From Acheta domesticus (Eukaryota; Arthropoda; Insecta; Orthoptera; Gryllidae), in NCBI GenBank assembly GCA_031308135.1, contig JAHLJT010008756.1, positions 135,610,949-135,674,948 of the forward strand: a stretch of DNA of 64,000 nucleotides. Direction: 5' to 3'. The notes below the pieces were generated by a model. The model was not told where the DNA came from and did not search any database. It worked only from the letters and a program-made list of their open reading frames with translations. How positions within the stretch are numbered: the stretch's first letter is position 1; each line of letters starts with the position of its first letter. The translations under genes and the position numbers were made by a program. Shown piece by piece: positions 22,855 through 32,699 of this stretch.

Positions 22855-23015
22855 GACGGTGCCCCGCACGTGGGAGTTCCCTGGTAAGGGCAGGGTTGGA
22901 CGGCGGGGGAAGATAACCGCCACCTCCCGCGATAAAAACACGCACTACATTACGGGACTAGTGACCCCAGTAGTTGACGCGCTCGTAATCAATAACAATC
23001 AGTCAATCAAATCCT
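22855..23015 (+). mobile_element. tS1 SINE fragment, 3' end
   Basis: GACGGTGCCCCGC, CCGCCACCTCCCGCGATAAA and AGTTGACGCGCTCGTAATC followed by a CAATCAGTCAATC tract match the tail of tS1. Confidence 0.8.
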
Positions 23016-23514
23016 GGGAGCTCCGAGCGGTGGCACACGAAACTATTTGCCCGATCATTTTGCGATATTACTTATTTTACGTTTCCTCTCTGCACTAGAG
23101 TATAAGGAGGAAAAGTACGAGTATTAGAATCACCTCAACGATCCAAGCGCGAATTTTAGGTCGTAAAATCCATGTTTAAGGTTCTTTTGAACTCTGCACA
23201 CGTGTCAGGATTAAGGTACATTAGCCCTGTTCCAAAGATGGTGTTGACACAGAATTGATTTTCAGTCAAAAAATCGTTTTTTTGGTAAATCTTCATAGTT
23301 TTCTCTTAAAATTGGCTTTGAATTATGTTGGTATTTCTCTTACAAGTATTTTTTTTTAATTATTTATGTCTGAGAACGTCCTCTCATTGGGCTTAGGTGC
23401 TGTCTCCAATACTTTTACATTTTGTTTCACAATCCAGCGCATAAAAAATGAAACACTTAGATAAGCAAAAAGTAAATAAAAAACTTTGTTGTAAAGCTAT
23501 CATAAATAAGTTTT

Positions 23515-23610
23515 TCTGACAAAAATTCGCCGTTTTCTGGCGCACGATTTCATAACTTTCTTATCTTACGAAGTATTGATAAGGCGAGAAAGTAGAAGGG
23601 TCTCAAAAGG
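23515..23610 (-). repeat. Family F repeat, hairpin end only
   Basis: AAAATTCGCCGTTTTCTGG, the CGATTTCATAACTTTCT segment and the GAGAAAGTAG border are the 5' end of family F in reverse. The flanking sequence does not continue as the family. Confidence 0.6.
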
Positions 23611-23779
23611 AAGTAGTTGTTGGAAAATGTTTATTCTGATGAGGCAAGTTTTCGAGCTAGCGTTTTCGGAGATACTAAATTAACTTTTTTTCCACTTACA
23701 TTTGTAATAGGAAACTGAAATTTTCAGGAGTTGTCTGGTAAAGGTCTCCTACTTTTACTGAAACAATATTTTTCTGACG

Positions 23780-24850
23780 GTTATATCTTTACATTTTGTA
23801 CCTGAGGTATCATTAACTGCTTTCTGTATTATACTTTTTATATTATTCCATTCTTTATCTATGTCAACTTCTATTGGGATCTGACTTGTAAATACCCTTA
23901 ATTGTTCATAGAATAACTTCTTTATACTGTCTTCATTTAATAAGTGGTTTTTAAAAATTTCTTCCTTTTGGACGCTGTTTTATTTAGTAGTTTTTTCTCC
24001 CATTTCGCTAATACGAATATTGTTAATATTATTGAAAGTGATCCGAATGTACATCACTCCCACGGAAGACTCTCTTATCAGATATTTGGGACGCTAGTTG
24101 TCTGTTCACTATAACGTAATCAATAATTCATCTGCTGCGCTCCAGGTGTACTTACGTATATCTTTTTTTTCTGAAGAACGTATTGGTAATTTTAAGATTG
24201 TTGTAGGTAGCGAATTCTGGCAATTCTATTTCATTTCTGTTGATATATTCTTCTCCATAAAATTCTACAATGCTTGGAATTGGTTGTTTACCTACTCTTC
24301 CATTCAGATCTCCTGCTATAATAAAGTGATTATTATACGTGTATACCTGTTTTTGTAGCATTTCATAAAGTATTTCCGTATCATCTGTTTTGCCTTCTTC
24401 TGAAGCGGAAACTCAATTTTAAATATTGTTAATAGGATCCGGTCGCTTATGTAGGTATAACTGTGAATTTTGGTTTTCCACTTTTTATAAATTAAAATAG
24501 CTATTTCACTACTGGCTCTTTCATTTTGAGGTTTCCCGTTGTAAATCATTTCATAATGTTCTAGATCTTTTGTTCTGTGCACTTCATCTTTGTTTCTGAT
24601 ATTACGGCTGTATTAATTTGTTTTAATTTAAGTTAATTTTCAACTTCCTTTTCTTTATTTTTTATTCCTCTGGCATTCCATACTCCCATCTTAAGTCTAT
24701 CTTGTTTTCCCAGTCGTTTGTCATTTTTCTTGTTATGGTCGTCAACATTGTGTAGAGATATAGTCATATTGCCAGGATAGGGATTTCCGTGTCCCCGATT
24801 GGTGCTGGTGGAGAGGAAATACAATTTTGTACCCCAAGATCAGAAAGTCT
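23780..24850 (-). pseudogene. Non-LTR retrotransposon, endonuclease-domain fragment
   Basis: On the minus strand, several frames follow one another in the right order. They are KMGVWNARGIKNKEKEVEN near 24690-24633, then YNGKPQNERASSEIAILIYK (24582-24316), then FIIAGDLNGRVGKQPIPSIV (24361-24152), then SDVHSDHF near 24050. This is the endonuclease/exonuclease/phosphatase domain that opens many insect LINE proteins; GDLN and SDH are its catalytic signatures. Related copies are often annotated in databases as 'craniofacial development protein 2-like'. It has several frameshifts and no reverse transcriptase part. Confidence 0.78.
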
Positions 24851-24929
24851 GTGTGGAGGTGTTAGGTTAGAAGCTTTTGAGTAGAACTTGGTAAATACAT
24901 ATTGTAATATTTTTTGACCCTATGGTGGT

Positions 24930-26120
24930 GTGGTGTGGGCGCCAAAGCAAAATTATAATAACTTCCCTAAACTAATAAACTACAAACTCCGTTATTTAAT
25001 CTCACATACACTACCGTGCTAGCTCAGTTCATTAGGTTCGAATGATGACTATTGCTTTGCCTTTGCACAATACGCCCTCCCCTATCTGCTCTCTGTAGGG
25101 AAGGCGAAAAATCTGAAAGTTTTTATTGTATGCAGAAACTAAGTTTCGTGCCAGATTGCACAATAATAATCAGTTATTTTTCTTTTTGAACAGCATCAAG
25201 TAAATTTATTCATTAAATTCTTCAACATTGCTGTAATTCTAAATTCTTTTGAACCTTTTGGTCATGACCGCATATTATTATTTGAAAATAGTTCCTACAA
25301 ACTGTACCACGAGCTCTCTTCCTCGACGAGGGGGATGGCGCCTCGTAGGATTCTTTCAAAATCTTCTAGTGGCACTGTCCGTCTCCTCGACCCAACCTCA
25401 GGTCAATCAGTCACTGAATTCTTCTTCCTTGCTCACTGGCACGTCTTCTCACTTACGGAACATCACAATTAACACTAGTTACCTTTGTTTGTCTACGCCT
25501 TCACCCTATCATTTGCGTCTCAGGCGGATGCCTACTCGCAAACTGTTTTTCCCCTCGGAACCTTGCTAAATTGTAAGTTCAACTTTAGTGTTCGAAGAAT
25601 ATTTCAAAGTCCGAATATTCTTCCGTACTGCTAGCGAAATATAAGTTTCACTCCGCCACTATGAAAATGTTTCAAAGTCGTAATTCAGTATCACTGAAAT
25701 AAATTATATGTTGAACTTCCGTGTTTAAAAAAATATTTCAAAGTCCGACTATTCCTCTGTACCGCTAGCTAAATATTTATAAGTTTCACTTCGCCACTGT
25801 GAAAAAATGTTTCTGAGTTCTAATTCAGTATCACCGAAAAATTTATGTTTCACTTTCGTATTTAAAGAAAATTAGAAAGTCGTACTCCGCTCCCTGCAGC
25901 TAATTCAGACGATGTGCACGGTCTAGAGTCGTGTCGCAGAATGACCGCTCCCCCGTCTACGCCGCTACGCAGATGACAACCTATCAGTTGTTTTACCCAC
26001 AATTCTATTACTTCCTGTTAGTTCACCTACACAAATTTTTGATACCTTTTTGCATTACTCGGCTGATTTCAGCGCTCGGGTTGCAGATACGGGAACCTTC
26101 CCCCAGAGTTGCTTATACGG
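24930..26120 (-). mobile_element. Possible LTR-type repeat with internal tandem units
   Basis: On the minus strand, TTTGGCGCCCACACCACACC near 24940-24955 resembles the primer-binding region just inside the left LTR of a retrotransposon. The DNA upstream on that strand (25000-26110) would be the LTR and includes the tandem array at 25570-25910. No partner LTR, gag or pol was seen, so this is speculative. Confidence 0.25.
25570..25910. repeat. Tandem array, about 140-bp unit, about 2.5 copies
   Basis: Each unit contains ATATTTCAAAGTCCGA, an ATAAGTTTCACT(C/T)CGCCACT block and AATTCAGTATCACTGAAA or a close variant. The copies diverge by point changes and small indels. Confidence 0.75.
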
Positions 26121-26819
26121 TCCCATTATACGGCAACCTCGGGCGGTCGTCAATTTTTAATGTATTTCTTACCATTCCCCAATATTCAGTATCAGTTTGC
26201 CCTGAATATTTTATTCTCTATTTTTGGTATACTGAAATCTACTAGTGCCGTTCCGGATAAATTTTAGATATTTAAATTTTGAAGGATACTTCATATGAAA
26301 CCCCTCTTTCATTTTCAAAATGTTCTGGAAAATGGCTTAAATTTTTTTCTTGAACTTTTTGTTAAACCAGAAAAAAGTGCATTAATGAGTGTGATATAGT
26401 TCCTATTTTCATTTAAAACACTGATATTTAGAAAATTGCAAAAAATGTTTATATTTAAAACTATAAGGGTTTTAGTTTAGAAACAGTTTTGAGGTTTCTA
26501 CTTCATATTAAGTAATTTTTACTTTAAAAGAAAGACAGTGAGCCCTATATGTTTTATCACTTTCTATTACACTGGCCAAGAAAAACAGGGTTCCAAAAAA
26601 CTTTTAAAATCTTAATAGCTGATTTTTGTAGTTTCTTGGGTGCTGAATCCGCATCTCAATTCTATTTCTTTCCATCACCCACAGTTTAGTCAGAATTTGA
26701 TCTATTAAGATCTGGAAAAATATGCTGTATATGCAAATAAAATGAAAATTAAACGTCCTCTAAAATTGCAACAGAACTTCATTTAAACAAACAAGATGGC
26801 TTTATATTCTTAACGTTAC

Positions 26820-27740
26820 ATTTCACAAAGTTTTTACGTGTCCATTAACGTATATTTTCTTCGTTTCTTTTCTTTAAAGCCCCTGATAGAGATTGTTTTC
26901 CTCTGCGCTGTTTGCTGACTCTCTCGGTGAAGTAGCCAACAGTAATCTCCCAACAAGTTGGTGTTATTGTGTCCCTGATAACGTTTTTTCATCACTTTCA
27001 GATCTTAATGACAACGCTCATCTTGTTCTGCACTTACATCACCTAAATCGTCCGGAAAGAATTGTAAATGACTGTTTATAAAGTAAACCTTGAGTCTCAT
27101 TAAACATCCCAATTTCTTGAAAGCATCCAGCACATTGGCTACAATTGCTTGATAGTCTCGGCCTTTTTTGTTGGCTAGATACTTATTAACAACGTGATTA
27201 AAAGCACTCTATGCTTCATTTCATTTACTGTCATATGTAGTTCAAATTGGAGATCAAACATCACTTTTCTAATATCAGTCTCAATGAAGGTATCCTCTTT
27301 TAATAATTTTGCTTTAGACAATTGCGTCAACTTTTAACAAAGGTGTTTGAAACAAGGCTCATCTTTAGGTAAGGCCTTCACAAATTGTCCCACTACATAT
27401 GTGTACTATCTTAGTAAATAGAAAACATTTCTTTTACACTTTTAGGTACATGTTCATGTGTATGTCTTCCAGGATTAATACTGAATAATTTGAAACAATG
27501 TAGCTTTAGTGACAGTGTTGGTTTTCTTGAGCTCTGTGGGGAATATGGATATTCGAATGATGGTTGTTTATTTTCTGGCTGCAGTAAATCGATTTCTTCA
27601 CGTAGAATACTAGGCTTAATGGCCAATATTTGTAGCTGATTTGTCTTAAAAAAATAATTACACAGGAGCGAATATTTTCATTCAAATTCGTGCCAAAAAC
27701 GCTCGTTGTTATGTATATTACAATGTTCTCCTTCATGTGG
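26820..27740 (-). pseudogene. Degenerate mobile-element gene (family not named)
   Basis: Several minus-strand frames can be read in order. They include QPENKQPSFEYPYSPQSSRK, then HTHEHVPKSVKEMFSIY and, in other frames, 'LGLMKQFVK'-like, 'FNETQG'-like and 'LVGRLL'-like pieces. The order recalls a conserved domain that recurs in many arthropod genomes as multi-copy 'uncharacterized' genes and is probably element-derived. There are many stops and frameshifts, so this is a relic. The resemblance is from memory and needs a translated search. Confidence 0.4.
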
Positions 27741-27777
27741 ATATGAGTTAAGAGGATATGAGGTGAAATGTGGATAT

Positions 27778-27821
27778 GAGGTGAAATCTGTTCCTAGAGC
27801 TTAAGGAACAGATTTCACCTC
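27778..27821. repeat. Perfect 18-bp hairpin
   Basis: GAGGTGAAATCTGTTCCT and its exact reverse complement are separated by 8 bases. Part of the arm (TGAAATCTGTTCCT) also occurs inside family F units, for example near 28795, so this is probably a family F border or derivative. Confidence 0.75.
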
Positions 27822-28134
27822 TCCCCATAGAACGTCACCCTGTTTTTAGGTTGTTTTTTGACGTTAAATAAATATATTTTTTTGGCTTTTTCTATTTTCT
27901 GTTTAGTGAATGTGACGAATTTTTCCAACTTTTCTACAGCGATGTCCCACACATTTCCAATTTTTGGCGTGCATCCCTGCTAATGGAAATTTTAAGATAT
28001 GTCCCAACCCTCCAAGCCATTTCACACGTATTGATTATTTTGGCTTGCATGGCTTGGATACATAACATAATTCGTTTGTATATCTTAAAATGATGTCGTG
28101 CACTTTTGTGTACGACAAGTGATTAATTATTGAG

Positions 28135-29340
28135 AAATAACCCCAAGACGAGTAAAAGTTTCGCTGTGCAACTCATTCTCACTAGTTTATTTTGTATTTT
28201 TCTAAAAATTAGAAGTAAGTAAAATCAAAGTTTTTATCATCTCGCACTTACTCCGTAAAAAGAGAAAGTTACGCAATCGTACACCGGAAAACGGCGAATT
28301 TTCGGCAGAAAACTCTCATTGACCGACCCTAGTAACGAACAAGTGGATAAATCCAGTTGCTAAATGTAGAAAAAATCCTCTAATACATAGTGTAGCAGAA
28401 TCCATGTCTTGTGGATCCTTGATACCGAAAAATAGATTGACGGGCAAACTTCTGTCCGCCTGTGGTCAAAGCTAGCTCCTAAACTGTTCAGCAAAACTGT
28501 TCCTGTTCGTCGACAGATCTGAACGAACTCGGGGCTTGTGAGTTTCAAACGAATATTTTGATTTTTATGGGTACTTTATATATAGCTTCAAAACATTTTG
28601 AAAATTTTCTCAACAATGGCACCAAATTTTCTTAATTAAACTTTGCCCTCGGATAGCGTAAAGGACGCTTAAGAGAATGGCGCAGATCTCATGTTGGTGT
28701 GAAATCCCGTATTTTTTGAAAATTGAAAAAGTGCAATATTTTTGGGTCGTCTACCTTCAACTATATTATTGAAGGTAGAGATTTTTTCCGCAATGAAATC
28801 TGTTCCTTAAAGACAGATCTTGAAATAAGTATATGTTCAATTTCTGGAAAATATGAGTAGTTTTCGTGTAATTAAGAGCGAAATAGAAGCACGTTAAAAT
28901 GTTTTAAATATTTTTTCCGCAAAAGCCCTTCCAATTTTTTCTTCAAATTTTCTCGTTATATGTAATAAAGAACGGTAAAAAAATATGGTGGTAATTCTAT
29001 TTCCCGCTATTTTCCCGTTTTTCCGAAAATTGAAAAAGTTAACTTTTCAAGACTACAAAATTGAAGATGGCGATTTTTGTTTCAGACGACGTCTGTTATA
29101 ACAAAATTAGCTCTTGAAAGAAGGTCATGTACAACTTTGTTTTAAAGTAATAGTTTTCTCATGATTTATGCAATTCAAAAAAATTCTCGTCAGCCGTTCC
29201 AGATTTTTTCTTTAAATTTCTTACATGGTTAGAAGAAGGGACGCTTAAAAGAATGACGCGGGTCTGATTTTCGTTGAATTTTCGAAAATTGCGAATTTAG
29301 AAACAATGCGAGAAAGTATGTGCTTTGGAGCTCTACTAGT
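28135..29340 (+). repeat. Family F repeat, 5' end plus tandem internal units
   Basis: The copy starts at the terminal hairpin region (ACTTACTCCGTAAAAAGAGA), then CACCGGAAAACGGCGAATTT, AATCCTCTAATAC and the GTCCGCCTGTGG stretch. From about 28650 two approximately 300-base units follow. Each has GACGCTTAA(G/A)AGAATG(G/A)CGC, TTTTCGAAAATTGnnnAA, a CTACAAAATTGAAGATGG-like block and a poly-T/TTTCTTCAAATTT block. There is no coding frame. Confidence 0.75.
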
Positions 29341-29380
29341 TTATCTACGCTAGAAAGGTTCATCACGAACGACAATAGGG

Positions 29381-29502
29381 ATCTTCCTCTCGTACATAGA
29401 GTATCTTCCTCTATCTTCCTCTCGTACATAGAGTATCTTCCTCTCGTACATAGAGTATCTTCCTGTCATACATAGAGTATCTTCCTCTCGTACATAGAGT
29501 AT
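29381..29502. repeat. 22-bp minisatellite
   Basis: Five units of TCTTCCTCTCGTACATAGAG + TA follow one another. One is interrupted by a partial TCTTCCTCTA unit and one has two changes (TGTCATAC). Confidence 0.9.
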
Positions 29503-29574
29503 ATCTTTATCGTATTGTCTAGTAAATGATTAATAATTAGCCTTGCGATTGGAGTGGGGGCGTTGGGTTCGATA

Positions 29575-29910
29575 GTGAGTGAGTGAGTGAGTGGCGATTG
29601 CTGCCCGTGCGCTGCCCTCGGCCGTGGCCAGCTGCGCCCGCCCCACCCCGCCCCCCTCGCGCCACCGACCCCGATCCGAAATAGCGCGCGCGCAGCTGGG
29701 CGTCGCCACGCGTCACGTCGCGGCCCGCGCGCGCGTATGATGGACGCTGCTCGCGCTCGCCAACTGGACCTCCCCTCCCCTCCCCTCCCTCCGCCCTCTT
29801 TTTTCACGAACTAAATGTGTCGATGGGCAGCGGGGTGTCGCGCCACTCGGTGCCCGTTGCTAGGGGTGCGCGCCCGACTCCTCCCGCCGGCCAGCGCTCC
29901 GGTTCGCAGT
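29575..29910. promoter_or_regulatory. CpG island with GTGAG repeats, no recognised gene
   Basis: The segment opens with an (AGTG)n run at 29573-29593 and is CpG-rich to about 29910. A CCCCTCCCCTCCC tract lies near 29772 and CCCGTTGCTAGGGG near 29853. Overlapping frames on both strands are composition artefacts. This is a candidate orphan promoter. Confidence 0.35.
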
Positions 29911-30094
29911 GTTTTGACATGGAGTTAGGCTCGTCTTACAGAGGGAATTGTCCTGTGTGGAGAGGTTAATAAATTTAGCCGAGCAGCCTCAATCGCAAAT
30001 ATTTTGACAGGGAACGTGCTGGACATTTATGCAATGCTCTCTTTCGTGCTGAAGTGACCCCTTTCTCATGCCAGATTAAAGTTCACTGAAATAC

Positions 30095-30335
30095 TAACAA
30101 GGAAGGAGAAGAAGGAGTATAAGAAATAGAAGACATACGTTTCAGGAGAGATGGGAAGAAAAATAGAAGATGGAGAGTAAGGAGGAAGAGAAGATCATGA
30201 ATGAGAAGAAATAAAAGGAGGGAGATGAAGGAGAAAAGAAAGACGGAGAAGAATAAACAAAAGAAGGCAAAAATATATAATGGAAAAAGAGAAGGAAAAG
30301 AAAGAGAACAAGAAGAAAAAAACAAAAAAAGAAAA
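30095..30335 (+). repeat. Purine-rich (AAG/GGA) tract of about 240 bases
   Basis: The plus strand is almost entirely A and G, made of AAG, GGAG and AGAAGA steps with few pyrimidines. The minus-strand frame (30325-30083, Phe/Leu/Ser-rich) is the shadow of this composition and not a gene. Confidence 0.8.
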
Positions 30336-30595
30336 CTATTTGGATTTAAGTGAAATAACGTAATAATTGACGTATACGTAATAATGCGAATAACGTAATA
30401 ATCGACGTGACTACGAATTCATTACGTCTGTCTCAAGTAAGAAAATCTTGTTTTCAGATGTGCTCTTCTCGTTAGGTGGAGTAGTTCGCGTGAATATTTA
30501 TTTTTCTGCTCCTGGTAAGGAAAATTCATGTAATCGCAAATGCAGCAGCGGGAATGATGTTGGACTTTGAAGACAGCTATTGCTAAAGAAATTAG

Positions 30596-30686
30596 ATGAA
30601 CATTTGTAATTGTAGAAGAAAGATTCGAGGAGAAAGAAATACGTTCTAGTTGCTCGAACCTTTCTTCTACAACTACAAATGTTCAT
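30596..30686 (-). ncRNA. 91-base near-perfect hairpin, pre-miRNA-like
   Basis: Two 34-base arms (30596-30629 and 30653-30686) are complementary except at two positions, with a 23-base loop. In a minus-strand transcript both mismatches become G-U wobbles, so the stem would be fully paired; in a plus-strand transcript they are A-C mismatches. Size and loop suit an animal microRNA precursor, but a short recent inverted duplication or a tiny foldback element would look the same. No promoter or known mature sequence was recognised. Confidence 0.4.
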
Positions 30687-31003
30687 GGCGCGTGGTAAAA
30701 TAACGCGTGGTTCGCGAGTAGTCGCAGAACTTGATATTTGAACAGGCTTTTAAAATTGTATAGATTGTAAGAGAAAATGATAAGGCAGTTGAATAGGCTC
30801 AGAGTTCAAATTTATTTATTTGTCATATGAGTATGTGTTTGCGGGTAATTGTAATTGGAAGGAGAGAACTGTATTGTAAGGATTGATGGATAACAAAACG
30901 AACACTTACTGAATGCCCATTGGTTCATTCATGTAATCTGAATTCGGATTTGAACTTTTCTGATTGCGGATGGAATTCGCACGTTCTCTAAAAGTCGTCT
31001 TTT

Positions 31004-31402
31004 TTATGGCGACTGGCAATACGTATTAGCGAGTCGGAATAAAAACAACTGGTGGCAATGGTCGCTTTTGATTTTAAAAAATTGGAGGATGATGGCGCAA
31101 TCTGATTGCAGATTATGATTTAGCGCATCGATATACGTAGAGAAACATGTGTCAAGGCAGTGGGTCTCCCAGCAACCCCCGGAAACAAAAAAATACAATG
31201 CCACGATGTTTGTTTTATTCGAATTTAAAAAAATTCGAGGTTGGTGCCGCAATTCTGGTTTCAAATTCGAATTCAGCAGGTGGAAATACATAGAGAAACA
31301 TGTGTGAAGTCTTTGGATCTGACAAATGATTTTGTGTGCGTTTGATATCATTGTTAAAATTAATATTACTTTCCTTTTTGATGCTCGGTGTACGCAATGC
31401 AA
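31004..31402 (-). repeat. Imperfect tandem duplication inside a 132-codon open frame
   Basis: Two copies of about 150 bases (roughly 31045-31180 and 31210-31345) share TAGAGAAACATGTGT and an ATTnnAAAAAATT(G/C)GAGG block. The single minus-strand frame runs through both, giving two related segments (HTCFSMYFHLLNSNL and DTCFSTYIDALNHNL). An uninterrupted frame through a duplication is notable, but no family is recognised, so I list it as a repeat. Confidence 0.5.
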
Positions 31403-31539
31403 ATTATAGATTTACTGAGATCGTATATGTAACTGGCAATAATGTAGAACATGCATAATCCCCATATAAAACACTGGTAGAATTAGCACATAAATGCATA
31501 GTACATGAAATAATTCACTGATTCATCCCGTGTGGAGCC

Positions 31540-32000
31540 ACCCGCTTCGTTTAATAGACCGCTGAGAGATCCATTTCACGAAACAAAGTGGCATATGACG
31601 CCCGCGACTGGCTTAAGAAGATTCTAAAGAAGAACAGCTGAATGCAAAGTTGTGCCAATGAAATGTATGTGCGAAGCATTTCGCCAATGAATGTAAATTC
31701 TCCTTAAGACTCTCCATAATTTTGATTTTAACTGCCTCGCTAAGCATCTATGCATTAAGGGTAAACGCATAGCCCCGGAATTCGCAGCCGGGTGCGGCCA
31801 TCTGGCAGTGCGGTCGTTGCAGTGGGAGGTGGGTCCGAAGCGCAGTGCTTGGCGTCGGAAGCCAATGGGTGCTAGATCGCGCATGCCGAGGGACGCAACG
31901 CGCCAAATGAAAGTGCAGGCCAGATCAGAACTTCGACAGAGCACAATCCGACTATTTACTCCGTATATACAAGGTTATGAAGAAGTAAAAATATTGATTT
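31540..32000. other. Unexplained GC-richer segment
   Basis: About 31780-31925 is distinctly GC-rich within AT-rich DNA, with TGCGGTCGTTGCAGTGGGAG and GATCGCGCATGCCGAGGGAC. The minus-strand frame of 106 residues is unrecognised. It may be a MITE or an untranslated exon; I cannot decide. Confidence 0.25.
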
Positions 32001-32377
32001 AAACTCCAAATCGAACAAAAAGCTCATCGGAAAATAGAATAGGAAGCAGTGTTCAGATATTCCAAGTTGAAAAATGCAAAGTAAATTGTTACAAACACAC
32101 ACAAAAAAACAAAAACTTTTCATCGTACCAAATAAATAAATGATTTTTTTGAGAAAAGAATGTAAATTAACAGTTGTCTTTCTGAAGTTTCAATAAAGGA
32201 GGGAATTAAGTTTCAAGAAATTTCAGAAAAGTCATAAAATACAGTCAGAACACAATGAAATTAGTAAAAGCACACAAAAGTATTTTGAATTATAAGAGAG
32301 CAAGAGAAATATAATACGGGCTGATTAGTCAAAAGTTTAAAAATACAATGAAAGGTGAAACTAGAAGTGAGGAAGCC

Positions 32378-32645
32378 GACCTGGATGGCCGAGGTGGCTA
32401 GGGCGCGTGCCGACTCGGCCGAGGGTTCGAGTCCCGCCGTTGGCGTGGTTCTTTGTCCCTTGTCTTTCATGTACGAGTGTTGTCGCGGAAGACATTGTGA
32501 GATTTCTGAACACAGACCGCGCGTGTGTGAAGTGTAAAGGTTAATGGGTGCCCCCATGAGGGACATAGTCTGTTCCCGGCGCGGATAATCGATAATCGGC
32601 ATCTCCTGAAGCTGGAAAAAGACCCCGGAATAAGAAGAAAAACAA
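32378..32645 (+). mobile_element. tRNA-derived SINE (third family), with A and B boxes
   Basis: The head GGATGGCCGAGGTGGCTAGG looks like a Leu/Ser-type tRNA 5' half. The B box GGGTTCGAGTCCC is perfect. An unrelated body follows (GTCCCTTGTCTTTCATG, CATGAGGGACATAGTCTG), ending in an A-rich tract. It shows the standard structure of a Pol III SINE. Confidence 0.75.
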
Positions 32646-32699
32646 CTAGAGGTGAGAAAAGAAAGAAAGCGTTTAGCTGAAGAAAATGAGAAATAACTT

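Noticed and set aside
29381..29502. CRISPR-like array
   Set aside because: The 22-base units follow each other without spacers, and the window is eukaryotic; it is a minisatellite.
30083..30325. Minus-strand Phe/Leu/Ser-rich frame that looks like a membrane protein
   Set aside because: It is the complement of a purine tract; the hydrophobic look comes from TTC/CTT/TCC codons.
32378..32460. Functional tRNA-Leu or tRNA-Ser gene
   Set aside because: A and B boxes are good, but acceptor pairing is poor and a SINE body follows, so it is SINE-derived.
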